DNA from: Ampelomyces quisqualis
Lineage: Eukaryota > Ascomycota > Dothideomycetes > Pleosporales > Phaeosphaeriaceae
Length of the DNA stretch: 64,000 nucleotides
Reading direction: 5' to 3'
NCBI GenBank assembly: GCA_018398575.1
Contig: JAGTXZ010000005.1
Location: forward strand, 248,001-312,000
Position 1 is the stretch's first letter, and each line of letters starts with the position of its first letter. Below the pieces are notes generated by a model. It worked only from the letters and a program-made list of their open reading frames with translations, was not told the DNA's origin and searched no databases. Position numbers and translations under genes: made by a program. Of this stretch, positions 35,534 to 46,996 are shown in pieces.

Positions 35534-36106
35534 ACTGGCACGAGGTAGGGAGGCTGAAATCATTGCTTTCCTCTCTGTCCCGACCCTCTTCCTCGCTTCT
35601 TGCAACGCACTCTCCATCACTACGCTGGACTGATATAGAGAGGTAATTTGGCAATGATAGTGGAAGCAGATAGAGCGGAGCGAGGTACCTACTTCCCAAA
35701 GAGCATCGAACAGGGCGAACGAGGTGGTGTAACTCAGCCGTAATTCATTCGCATTCCATACAAGACTTAAAACATGAGTATACTCCACCTTACCAGCGGG
35801 TTTCCGTTCTTCTGAATTTCTATAATATTTACTGGCGCTGGTCTTTTCCAGTGCTGGCTTTTAATTAATTAAATAATTTAGTCAAACGCCTGTATGTGGA
35901 ACTCTCTGGGGATATGTAGGCGGTTGCAGCTCCAAGATTACAGTATCGCAGCACCAACTAGATTACACCTAGTCTGTAGATTACGTGTGTAGGTTGATAG
36001 CGCTCTTCCACCCGCTAAAGAAACCCTATTGTACACTCGGGTGCAATCGTGCGTGGTGCAGAGGGGTGATACTCCAGAGTTGACAGCGACCCGTGAGGCA
36101 CATAAC
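35534..36106. other. Intergenic, downstream of GH127 gene
   Basis: This 570-bp region holds the GH127 3' UTR and AT-rich sequence (TTAATTAATTAAATAATTTA near 35862). No gene seen. Confidence 0.5.
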
Positions 36107-36108
36107 TA

Positions 36109-36188
<80 letters not shown>

Positions 36189-36202
36189 AGAGAGAGAAAA
36201 GA

Positions 36203-36294
<92 letters not shown>

Positions 36295-36317
36295 AAGAGA
36301 GAGAAAGAGAGAGAGAA

Positions 36318-36384
<67 letters not shown>
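36107..36384. repeat. (GAGAGAGAAA)n purine tract
   Basis: About 278 bp of pure purine on the plus strand, built from a mostly 10-bp unit GAGAGAGAAA, about 25-28 copies, with a few shortened or altered units near 36188-36200 and 36300-36330. The long frames on both strands (Arg/Lys/Glu repeats, or Ser/Leu/Phe repeats) are artefacts of the repeat. Such a tract can form triplex DNA and is length-unstable. It lies 550 bp downstream of the formin stop. Confidence 0.95.
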
Positions 36385-36939
36385 CGATATATGTTAATAC
36401 CGCATGGGAGTGCTGACCGGCAGTAAAACATCTGATTTAAACCCAAAACAGTCCCATATCGAAACGCAGGCCTTGCACGCAGAGCATTGAAGCATCTCCT
36501 TCTACCAGCACATCTCAAACACCACTGATGCTCTCGCAGAGGACACAGCTGTAGAAAAGCACATGATTCAAGGCACGCAGATGCGACGCCGTGGAGTCGA
36601 ATCAAGCACGCATGCGGCGAGGTCGGTCCAGTCTGTTCCGATCGAAATGAAAAAAAAAAGCCGGTAAGCAAGCTAGCAGACGTGCGGGATCGTTTAGCAA
36701 CCTCGACAAGACAAACCACTCTTCTCTTTGCAAGGTGTAGATGGATATCCCATCCCTCTTCCGAGATGAATTAACTAAATGCGCGCCTAATCGCTATGTA
36801 CAATGGATCACCTACCAGGCACAACTCCGCAACAACACTAGCCAACGCGCAACAAAATGCAACCACAACCACAACAGTAAGCGAACACTATATCCAAAAA
36901 CGGGTATCTCGTCTCAATTAATGACTCTACACACTCCCT

Positions 36940-39900
36940 TCACTCTGGCGGCGGCGTAGGAAGTTCTCTCCCTTTGGCCTCCGGACTTGGCGGACTGATT
37001 ACCACTTTGCCCAATTCCTCTCCCTCATCGTTTGCACCATCTTCTTCGGGAATCGTTGTCGGACTGAATACACCTCCGGCACCTTCGTCGTCCGTCTTTG
37101 CACTACTAGCCTGTTGTCTTCGATTTCTTCTTCGCTGGCGTTCAGTATCCGCGCTTTCTCTTCTTCTGCGGACGGACAGGGAGCCGTCTTTGTTCAGTGA
37201 CAAGCCACCTTGGAGACCTTCAAGCATGGCGGCTGCTCGGTCGGCAATGTCAACTTCGCTGGCTGTGGTGGGGGCTTCGGTGTCGGTGACATCGCCTGTA
37301 GGGGAGGTGACGCTCTTTCCTTCTTCCCCTGCTTCAGCCTCGCCGCCCTCTTCTTCTGTATTGATCCCCAATTCAGGTATTTTCTGACCACTTGCAACGC
37401 GTACTTGGTGCTTGTCCTTCAAGCGCGCACGGCGACGCCGGTCTCTTTGATCTCTTGCCTCGGGTTTGGCGGCACGCAATTTTTGGAGTAGGTCGTCCAT
37501 TGCACCTGTCGATGCAGGCGACTTGGGCGCGTCCGGATCGGAGGATAGAGCAGAAGGAGAGAGTGGATTGAGAGTCTGCTGCTTGCGGCGCATGGAGATC
37601 TCGTTGCGACGATGCTGGTCTTCGAGCTGTGTATTCTTCTCTTTGGATCGCTGTGAAGTCGTTAGCTAAAAGCTCAAGGAGTGGGTGTAGGGACGGGGAT
37701 GCAACTAGACTGACCTTCCACTCCTGCACGAAGTTCGCCAGCTTTGCGAAGAACTCTCTCCTCGCACTGTCATCCTGCGGGTCTTCTCCATAGAACGCCA
37801 TGATGTCATCATAGCTCTTCTGCATATCTTCGAGGAAGACCTGAAGTTGCTCTGCCTTCCGTCGGGCTTCCTTCATACTTCTCTGGACGATAATGGCCAC
37901 CTTATCTTCTGGGTGGAATTTGCTTGGATCAGACAGGTTACCCGCGTCGAGTGACATCTGGACATTCTTGATGTTGTCAATATACTTTTTCGCATCCTGT
38001 ATGAGCTGTTCGACATTGATCTTCTGTGCAGTGATAACACCGCTGATCTCGTCGGTGAAACCTTCCCAGCCAGAATATTGGTTGCGCACAATACGTTCGA
38101 CAAGGTCTGCAAACGTAGACTCATTCTTGTCATCCTTGAGCATACCAAGTCGGGACAAAGTGGACAATTTGAATCCGCTAGCTTGCTTGTTTGCGTCGTT
38201 CATAAAGTTACCAATGTCGAGGATGAGACCTAGGACAGAGATCAAACTTGTCGAGTCCCTCAAGCTTTCTGAAACACGAGAAATCTCCAATAACTTGTGC
38301 GAAATTTCATCGTACTCAATCTCATAGGTACGAGTGAGTGAAAGTGCTCTCATCCTGCTCTTCCAGTAGCCATGTAGTTCGTACGCGGTGTAGAGGAAGA
38401 TCTGATCCTCTCTGGTCAACTCGTTAGGGTCTTGCTCGCGATTGCTTGCACCAGCATTTGGCCCAGTCCAGTCCTTCGAGTAAGGTGCCATCAGCTTAGC
38501 AGTGTTGTCAGGAATATCGCAAAAGTCGTTCTTTTGCAAGAACTCCATAACCACAGGATCATCCAGAATTCGCGTATCACAATGGATGACCAAGCTCACG
38601 AAGTCTTCGACCGCGACTGACGAGAACTTAGCCATACTGATCTGGAAGTTGTGCATCAGATCACGTGAGATGATCTGCTTCTTTTCGTCTTTCTTGCCCT
38701 GCTTCTTGCCAATCGCTTTGATTTCCTTGGCCATGAACAGCTTTTCAACCTCCTCGAGTACACCCTTCTTTGACAGCTCCTGATACTTCTCTTCCTTCTC
38801 CTCTGAGGTCAAACCACGAGTCCCCCAGACGGTAGAGTGCGGTGCATCGACCTTCTCCCAGTGAAGTGCCTTGAGCTTCTTCTTAGGACGTGGCCCAGAC
38901 AGCGACACTGAAGGCGCGCCGTGGAAGCCAGACTTTGGCATGAAGCCTGGCCGCTTGGACCCAGGCATTGGTGGAGGAGGAGGAGGAGGAGGTGGCATGC
39001 TGCCGTCTCCGGGCATTGGCGGAGGTGGTGGAATTCCAGGCGGCCCCTTCATGCCCGGCATGGGCGGGGGCGGCGGGATACCAAAACCAAGCTTGCCGGG
39101 CGGTGGAGGTGGAGGTGGAGGTATATTAACATTGGTGCCAGGCATAGGCGGCGGCGGAGGTATGTTGGCAGGAAATCCAAGAGCGCTAGGAGGTGGAGGA
39201 GGAGGTGGTGGGATCGCAGACTTCGGAGCTTCATTGTCGGCAGGAGTTTTGGGAGAATCTGACTCGAGGCTTGGGTGTGATGGCCCTGTAGTAACGCCAT
39301 CGCCGGCGTCTTCTGCATCGGAGTCATCGTATCGTTTGGTGCTCGACGCAATCTCTCCCAAAAGAGCATTGGCAGTCGAAGCGCTGAGCTTGGGCTTGTG
39401 CATCTGGACGAGGCGAGGTTTCTCGATAATCATCTCCTCGTCCTCCATGAGGCCTGACATGGCATCATCATCATCACTATTTTCGCCCGGAAGACCAGGA
39501 AGAGGCTTTCGGCGAGGAATAGCACTCCTTTGTCGTCGTACAGACCCGAATGAGTTAGGCTCCAGACCTTCGAAGCCAGCTTCTGACTGTTCGCCCATCG
39601 AGCCCTCCATCTTCTCTCGCAACTCTCTGAGCTTCTCACTCGGTTGCATCTGCGTGGTCTTGCCTTCGAGGGTGGCCTGGGTCCTGGCTCGCTGTAGCTG
39701 GATTTCGAGTCTACCCATCAAGCGTTCGCGGTCCATGATACCCTGCATCTGAGCTGGATCCTGAGCACCCAAGCCCTCCTTACCGCCCTTCTTCGCTGCA
39801 GAAGCCGCGACGTCTTGCGCATCTCTGAGCATGAGATACAGCTCACGTGTCTCTAGCTCGTTCCGCTGGAGTTCTTGCGCCCGTATTCTCTGAGTCTCCG

Positions 39901-42226
39901 CAAGTTCAGCCTTCATCTGCTCGACTTGCCTTCCTCGAAGCTCAATGATACGCTCCTGCTCGGCAAGCTGCTTCTGAAGCTTTTGCACAAGGCCGTCAGC
40001 ACCTAGCTCGAGCTGGGCTTTGACCTCGTCGCGTTCGGCGATGGCTGAATCTGCAACTTGTCTAGCTTCAACCATTTCATCCCGCTGTTGTCGAGCTTCG
40101 GCATCAGTGTACAGCTTGTCAAGTAATGACTGGACAGTGAAGTTTAAACTCTGCTTGAGGTCCATGTCTGGCAGTCGGCGGTCCATAGCCACGTAGCTCA
40201 GCATCTGGTCGACCAACTGGAACATCTTCAGACGATCTTCACCTTCTGTATCTCTAATAATCAGGAGGTGCTGCATGGCTGACAGGAAGTAGTCTTGCGT
40301 TCTACTACCAGCGACCTTTTGCATGATGGCATCTGCAATTTGGCTTGGGTCGTTGAGATCTTTCATCTCGCCCTCGACGCTATCCACCATGGAGTTGTTC
40401 TCGCGTTCGAGAAAGTCTTCGTAGTCGATGGCTTCGTTGTTCATGTACCGTTCGATCTGCTTGTCGATGACATCGTACTGGAAGCCCTCCATCTTCTGAA
40501 AAATGCGCTTGATACCGCATCCCGTGAATTGTGCTCGGATATGCATCCTGAGCTGGAGGTCGCGCTCAGGAGCATCCACGACCATGTTGATCAGGAACAG
40601 CGTAGCTATGGCATACTCCATCAACAGATTTTCCACGCCAATTCCTCCGCTGCGTACTTCATCTGAAGCACCGACCATGGATCCCATCTTGCCACGGCCG
40701 TCGACCGTGACCTCGACAATGCGCATCCAAGCATCGAACCGGCTGCTCTCGCCATACTGTGCCTTGAGATGGTCCAGAGCCTGCATGACTTTCTCGTGTC
40801 CTGCACCGTCACCCCAGTGACACAAAAATGTCAAGACATCTGACACAAGTTTCCTCGTGTTGAGTCGCGATGCAGTCAGAGAACCGCACAGCGCTTGGAC
40901 AATGGATGGGTGATTCAACGCATTGTCGGCACCGTACTTGTTATTCATCAACGCCTTCAAGCACTTGATGATCTCGTACTCTCTTTCTATGTCGTTTTCC
41001 GCCTTCTGTGCCATGACGCTTGGTGGTGGAGCCGGCCCGGTCCCCTTCCTGCGGTTGATCTTGGAAAGCACATTCGTGAGCGCAATCTGTCCCTGCGCTT
41101 CTATGAATGTTTTGACCCACGCAATAGGCTGTGTTCTTAGGCTGATCTCCAAACTGGACATCTGTTTGATCGTGATGGAGTTGTCCATGACCTTCTTGAC
41201 ATACCATTCGGGCGATCCCTCCTCTTCTGCCCGAATGAGAATGTCCTCTCTTGCTCCGCCCATATATGTGCTCCGCTGTGTTTGCCGCTTCTTTTCGTCA
41301 TGCTTGTATTCTGCCAGCTTGTCCTGGTAGACCAATGTCCACTTTTTATCAATCTTGTATGCCTCCATTTGCCGCCGAGCCTGCTCGGGCAAGCTCTTCC
41401 ATCCGCGCTTTACCATCAAGTTCATGAATTCCTTCTCTACGACATGATCGGGGGGTCGTTGTATGCTGAAAGTCTGTTGATTAGGCGAGGGCGTCGAGGC
41501 GGATGGCGAGGACGGGGTGTAGTGGAGTAGATGGCGGTGCGAGTCACGCGGCGTGGACACGGCCGAGGGAAGCAGGCTCCCAGAGTCGAGGCCAATCGAA
41601 GAAAAGGTGGTCTGCGAGGTGTTCTGGTGGGGGTAGAAGACGTTGGACCCGCGCGTCTTGGACTCATTGGAGTAGATGCTCGCCTGGTCTGACGAGGCGC
41701 GTGAGTCGGTGTAGGCTGAGTAGTTTCCATTCTTGCTGCTGTCGCGGGCCCCCCACTGCTGCATTGACACGCCGCGGTCGCCGGGCTGGCTCGATGCTAT
41801 GGTGGTGGACGAGTGCGGCGACGGGCGCGGCGGCCCGGGGTTCGAGTAGCCATGCTGGGGCGGCATCGTGGGACTGAAGACGGGATACTGGTGGAAGTCA
41901 CCGCCGCCTTTGTTGAGGTGGTGTGGCAGGGGCTCCCCTAATCGCGAGGGGTCGTCGCCCTGTCGAGGGGCATCAATGGCCGAGATGGGTCCTGCGCGCG
42001 CGAAGAGGCCCTCGGTGCTCATCGACACGGGGCGGTCTATGGAGGCGGCCGAGGTGCTGTGGCGGTGGGAATGGCGTGAAGACTGCGAGCCGTGAGCACT
42101 CCCCGGCGGGCTGTCGGTGGACTGCGTGGCATGTCGCGCGTCGCTGGCGGGTCTGTCCTTGTCCTTGTGCAGCCGGCGCCCAAAGAACTTGCCGGCGGAA
42201 GACGTGTGGCGGCCCTTGCTATCCAT
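36940..42226 (-). CDS. BNI1: Formin, Bni1/SepA type
   Basis: Exons 42226-37715 and 37650-36940 give 1740 residues. The 64-nt phase-0 intron separates FVQEWK from RSKEKN; read-through of the intron would scramble the tail. Residues 1-260 are Ser/His-rich and disordered. Then come the GTPase-binding and FH3 armadillo regions (from FMNLMVKRGWKSLPEQ, about 270-700), a coiled coil (about 740-860), FH1 with several polyproline runs of 5-9 Pro separated by Gly/Met (about 1000-1095), and FH2 from KKKLKALHWEKVD (about 1115-1500). The DAD autoregulatory motif GAMDDLLQKLRAAK followed by basic RRRRAR lies at about 1554-1585, with an acidic tail behind it. Formins nucleate and elongate unbranched actin cables; the single filamentous-fungal formin acts at septa and hyphal tips under Rho GTPase control. 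Confidence 0.95.
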
Positions 42227-42924
42227 GCTATGCGAGTCTATGCGCTCTCAAGCCCGGGACCGGCCAGCGCTCGCCTCCCTACTCTCTACCACTCCTGGCG
42301 CTATAGCTGCGAGCGCGCCAGACGGGTGAGAAATGCTGAAACGAGTGCGGGGCGTGACGTGACGTGACGCGACGGCGGTGCAGGGCGAGCTACGTGCAAT
42401 TAGATTTGGCCTGGGGGTGCGGCGTCGAGGTGGGACGCAGGTGACGGCGGGAAGGGGCCGAGGAGTAGCCGCGGCGGGTGCCAACGGGGGGGGAGGAGCA
42501 TCAATGAATACAAAGCACGTGCTGTGTACTCTGTACAGCTGGGTGCAGCGATACCGCAATACAGCAAAAAAGCAGCTGTCGCCGTCCGTCACCGTCACCC
42601 ACGGCGAGCAGGTGTCTTGCACGTCTGTCTCCGCACGTGTTTCAGGGAAGTGCCGGCTGCCCGCTACCGGTACCCTGTCGTGGCGCATAGCCGAACCGTG
42701 CATTCACGGGCACGTGACGGGCTCAGTCAGCTCGGGGGCATGCCGTGCCCAGTTCAGCGAGCAGCCCTCCCACTTCTCCGCGCATCCAGGAATATAATAC
42801 AGACAGACGCTCTAGTGACTGTGCAGCGTCCCGCCCCAGCAGACTCCGGGCTTGCGTGAGCCGCCTTGCTGCGCCAGAAGGAGACCAACGCCAGCTGTGC
42901 TAGGCGTCACGTGTATCCGCGGCC
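42227..42924. promoter_or_regulatory. Divergent promoter, formin / small membrane protein
   Basis: About 700 bp between two divergent start codons. It is GC-rich and contains repeated CACGTG/ACGTGAC-type elements: GTGACGTGACGTGACGCGAC at 42354-42373, ACGTGACG near 42712 and GCGTCACGTG near 42904. These resemble bZIP or bHLH sites; binding is inference. No gene is seen inside. Confidence 0.5.
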
Positions 42925-43447
42925 ATGGCAGGCTTTACCCATTTCCTCAGGGTACGTTCAAGACTGCGCGACCGCTAAGCAGCGTACTGACACGCGACAG
43001 ACGATTCTCGTGCCGCTCTTCCTCGCTGCCGTTCTCTACGTCCTGCTCGCCTTTGTCATCCTCCCCTTCGTTCGCCGGCACCGCAGCCGATACAGCCAGT
43101 ACCTGCCCATGCCCGCGAGTGTCCCGGAGCTCTCGACATCATGGCGGACCAAGGTGTCCGATGCACTGTACAACCTGTTTGCGCCCTCTACATGGGTGAG
43201 GAACCGCCGAGTGGTACATGGCAGTCCAGGAGATCACAACGACGACGAGCTGTTTGACGACGAGGAGGGCGAGGGCATGGTCGGCTTTGACCCCATCGAC
43301 GAGCGCAGGCGCGAAGCGCTGGAGCAGAGGCGGAGCATGATGGACGAAGAACGCCGGCTGGGGAGAGACCTGGAGGAGGGGTTCAAGGACGATAGCGACG
43401 ATGAGCATGAAGACGAGCGGCGGCGATCCTTGTCGCGCCATCGTTGA
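42925..43447 (+). CDS. Small single-pass membrane protein, unknown function
   Basis: Exons 42925-42951 (nine codons) and 43001-43447 give 157 residues. The first exon MAGFTHFLR joins in frame to TILVPLFLAAVLYVLLAFVI, a strong membrane anchor of about 22 residues followed by a basic stop-transfer RRHRSR. The rest is charged: a short hydrophobic patch (SDALYNLFAPSTW), then a very acidic, Glu/Asp/Arg-rich helix-prone tail. The topology suggests a tail facing the cytosol. I do not recognise the family. The orientation next to the formin, sharing its promoter, is noted without a functional claim. The splice model is preferred because it supplies an ATG and a clean N-terminus. Confidence 0.75.
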
Positions 43448-43874
43448 CAGCAGCGTTCTGTGCCATTTAGTTTGGAGTTTGAGCGGCCCTGCTTGGTGTT
43501 ACATTCACATACCCCCAATCTCACCTTTCTTGTTCATCACTTCATTTTCATACAGTTCCGTCACAACTACAGGCCTGGGGTGACTCAAGCACTAACAGAT
43601 CGCCATGTAGCATACGAAACAGACCTTGCATGTTCCGCAGCACACTCCAATTTCTCAGACAACGTTAGCTTACACCTTGAAGGTAGACAGGCTGCACAAG
43701 ATCTGTGCCTTGACGTGTGGTTGTCCGATCACGAATCACTGCTCGGCCTGGTCAAGTGCTGCCAAAATGGAGTTTAAATGGATATATTGTTCCATACAGA
43801 GCCAGACATGATCCATCCGACTCTCAAAAGCCTGCCAAAGAGATTCCTCCCAGCTTGCTCACAACCTAAATCGC
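43448..43874. other. Convergent 3' region
   Basis: About 430 bp between the stops of the small membrane protein (plus) and formate dehydrogenase (minus). It should hold both 3' UTRs and terminators. No gene seen. Confidence 0.55.
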
Positions 43875-45271
43875 TCATTTACGCTGGCCGTACGCCTTGG
43901 TGGCGTAGTCGCCCTTGTGAACAATCAGATCCTGCGCCCTATAATTTCCCCGACCAGAGAAGTATTCCTCGAGGATAGCCTTGGTGCCGGCAGCGTATCG
44001 CTGTTGCGCATCAATCGAGGTGCCAGACATGTGAGGAACCATAGCATTGCCTCCGCCCCATGGGTTTTGGGCATAGCGGAGTGGGTGGTCCTTGGGTGCG
44101 GGCTGGGGGAACCAGACATCGCCACCGTATCCACGGAGGTGGCCGCTCTTGAGCGCATCAGCAACATCCTCCTTGACGACAATAGCGCCACGCGCAGTGT
44201 TGACGAGCCATGCGCCCTTCTTCATCTTGGAGATGAGGTCCTTGTTGAACAGACCGCGCGTCTTTTCATGGAGCGGGCAGTTGATGGTGACGACGTCACA
44301 CTGTGCCAACATCTCCTCGAGGGTATCGACCCTGCGGCAGCCAATCTCCTTCTCCACCTCTGGAGACAGCGGCTGGTAGTCAAAGTACAGGAGTTCCTTG
44401 CACTCAAAGGGCTTGAGACGGCGGAGCACCCGCTCGCCAATACGGCCAACGGCAACAGTACCAACGACCTTGTTCTCGAGGTCGTACTCGTTCTTGGCGA
44501 CCTCAGCGACGTTCCATTCACCCTTAGCAATCTGCTCGTGGGCGGGGACGAAGTTGCGGACGAGAGTGAGAATGGTCATGACAACATGCTCGGCGACGGA
44601 AACAACGTTGGAGCCAGTGACTTCGGCGACGGTGATACCGCCGTTGGTCTTGTTCGCGGCATTGAGGTCGACGTGGTCAGATCCGATACCAGCCGTGATG
44701 GCGATCTTGAGGTTTTTTGCCTTCGCAAGGCGCTCTGCTGTGAGATAGCCGGGGTGGAATCTAGTGGTCCGTCAGTCTTGTGTCACTTCATCGGGCGTAA
44801 GCCGCACTAGCGCGCCACGGAACGTGTTGCGGGGCGCTTTAGCGTAGATTGCGGGGTAGTTCTCCGGCAGAACGCACGGTGTTGTGATGATGACCTCGGC
44901 GTCAACAAGATGCTTGTCGAACTCTGAACCCTCACCCTCCTTGTCAGAGGTTGTGACGAGCTCGTGGCCCTGCTCCTCGATCCACTTCCTGATGCCTAGC
45001 TCGTTCTCGGTGGTTCCGAGCATCTTTGGCTCCTGCTCAGCATGGATGCCGCCCTGAGACCATGTTAGTAGTGTCGCACGAGCAATTGCACGACAGGTAG
45101 GCTTACATCGTAGAGGACGAGGAGAACTTTTCCCTGTTGTGAGGCAGTCGCCGTTAGCGTTCTGAAGGCATTCGGTTGCCGTAGAGAGGATGTGAGGGGG
45201 GGCCCGGCGCGCGCGCCGAGTATAGAGGAGGCAGGGCGCGCGAGGCGAGAAGCAGAGCGGAGAAATACCAT
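43875..45271 (-). CDS. FDH1: NAD-dependent formate dehydrogenase, mitochondrial type
   Basis: Exons 45271-45107, 45053-44878 and 44760-43875 give 408 residues. Intron 1 (45054-45106) is phase 0. Intron 2 (44761-44877, donor GTGCGT) rejoins VIITTP to FHPGYLTAERL; reading through it meets a stop. The first about 45 residues (MVFLRSASRLARPASSILG) are Arg/Ser/Ala-rich without acids, a likely mitochondrial presequence, unlike the many cytosolic fungal enzymes. Family landmarks: GIGSDHVDLNAA, the NAD fold GTVAVGRIGERVLRRL, INCPLHEKT, VNTARGAIV with the catalytic Arg, and VPHMSGTSIDAQ with the catalytic His. It oxidises formate to CO2 and makes NADH, detoxifying formate or supporting one-carbon metabolism. 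A TATA run (TATATATATA, 45321-45330) lies about 55 bp upstream of the ATG. Confidence 0.95.
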
Positions 45272-45320
45272 TGTGCCTGATGAATTGATTCAACAAGTCT
45301 TGTGCCTCTGTAGAGAGAGA

Positions 45321-45332
45321 TATATATATAAG
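45321..45332 (-). promoter_or_regulatory. TATA element of FDH1
   Basis: An alternating TA run (CTTATATATATA on the minus strand) sits about 50-60 bp before the FDH1 start codon. It would make the 5' UTR very short; promoter use is inference. Confidence 0.45.
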
Positions 45333-46996
45333 TGATCGGATGAGAACTTCGAGACGTTTATCTGACGCAAGATCTGTCAGCATATGATATGGCCTAGCAG
45401 GGCTAAAGAGGGGGCGGGGCGCTTATACCTCTTGTGGGCTGAACTGACGTGAACTTGTTTGAGTAAATATGTTGAAGTGATGCCTGTAGGCTGTAAGTGA
45501 CTGAGCTTGTAAGCATCTGAGGGGTTCCGCGAGGGCTTATATACGACAGGTACCCACAATGAGCCTCTCCTGCTGTCAAGCCTCACGAATTTTGGTCTTT
45601 GGCGAACGACAGAGAATGCCTCCCCACTTGAAATTGCGGCAACCCTTGCCCGCTTCTGGATGATGCCGCTCGCGGGAATGACGGTCGAGTTTGGAATAAT
45701 TACTTCGCATCACGGTGCGGGGTCGTGTCCAATGACACCCACGCGTCCGAGTACGCGCCAGGGGAGCTCTACCATGGACTTACCAGTTTGAGCATCTTTT
45801 CAGCGTCGCCGATGCATCCGTAGCGTAGTCCTGCTTGTGGGACCTGGGACCAACATGGTGGCAGTCTGGAGCCCAATTGCACGAGCGGATAGCACAGGCA
45901 ATACGTAAGTCGATACAACGACGCTGAATCAGGCTTCGTTGGACGCTCAATAGCTGCCGAGCCTCTCGATGCCAAAAGGGGTCTCAGAGTGCAGATCGCC
46001 ACGCAAAAACAGAGTCCTTGATGAGCGCAATACTGATGCAAGTCGATGCCCTCGAAAGCTAACCTACCTGACCGGCCCATTGCTGTTCTTCGAGATGGTA
46101 TAATCGGGAAAATTTGCTCAACACGAAGAGAACAATCTGGGCGCAGTCCGGCATGTGGAGAGATGGCGCGGTGCAACCTCGCCCGTGCTGCGGTTGCGAA
46201 ATGTCGCCGCCGTAACTCGGTCGAGAAACGGTCATAACGCACGAAGCCCGCAGATGGCGAGGCTGTAGCTCGGGATACGCGGAGAAAAGCCGGCCGAACG
46301 GCGCCGAGTGTGAGCGCGCCTCGCTCGCGTTCGGAGGAACACGGTCGAGTTCAGAAAGTCGCGCATCCTTTCTTCCGTTGCCGTCGAGCGACCCACAACG
46401 GCGGTTGCGCGTCTTGGAGCCTTTGAAGGACATGTGCTCCTTTCAACAATAGCTCAACTGACCCTGAAGGAAAAATTGTATGCTGTTTGAGCCCAAGGAG
46501 CAATGAATCGATCGCGCGCTGATACAGGTCCAACAAGCCCCTCAGAACTCGCAGCATGTGCAACATCGCTGCGACGGCCCACAGCGAAAGTCGCCAGCCC
46601 AGAGCGGACTTGTGGGGCGAGGCGACGCAGTGAGCGACAAACTGCGTGAGCTTGACTGCTGCGGCTGTGCCGACAAAGTTTCCAGAACGGACCACCTCAG
46701 ATCACCAATCAGTTTTCTCCATATGCTCTAAAACCTGGAAAAGCGTGTCGCAAGCACAGGCTGTTGAAAGGCTACAAGTTTGGGACCTGAAGTGAAAGCA
46801 GGGCATCCTGAACTTCTTCGACTCGAACACACACGCAAGCCTCGCCGATGGACTCCAGAAGCAACCCTCCACTTGTAACATTCCCACATTTCTGGAAGAC
46901 ATTACAAGCGATTTTGTACACAGTAATCCCGCAGCCTGCAGAAAACCAGAACTGAAACATGAATTATAACGGAACCATTCGGAATTCGCTTCCTAC
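45333..46996. other. Gene-free stretch between FDH1 and aspartic-protease-like gene
   Basis: About 1.66 kb. It includes the FDH1 upstream region on the left and the 3' UTR of the next minus-strand gene on the right. Frames of 60-150 codons exist on the minus strand (for example 45769-46242), but none resembles a known domain or has matching splice sites. Confidence 0.4.

Noticed and set aside
36015..36719. Long Ser/Leu/Phe-repeat and Arg/Lys/Glu-repeat frames
   Set aside because: Both strands of the GAGAGAGAAA array stay open because the repeat has no stop codons; not a protein.
38871..39752. 293-codon plus-strand frame rich in glycine
   Set aside because: It is the antisense of the polyproline FH1 region of the formin, so Pro codons read as Gly. 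A shadow frame.
44761..44877. Reading through FDH1 intron 2 as coding
   Set aside because: The family sequence joins exactly across the intron, and the read-through hits a stop in frame.
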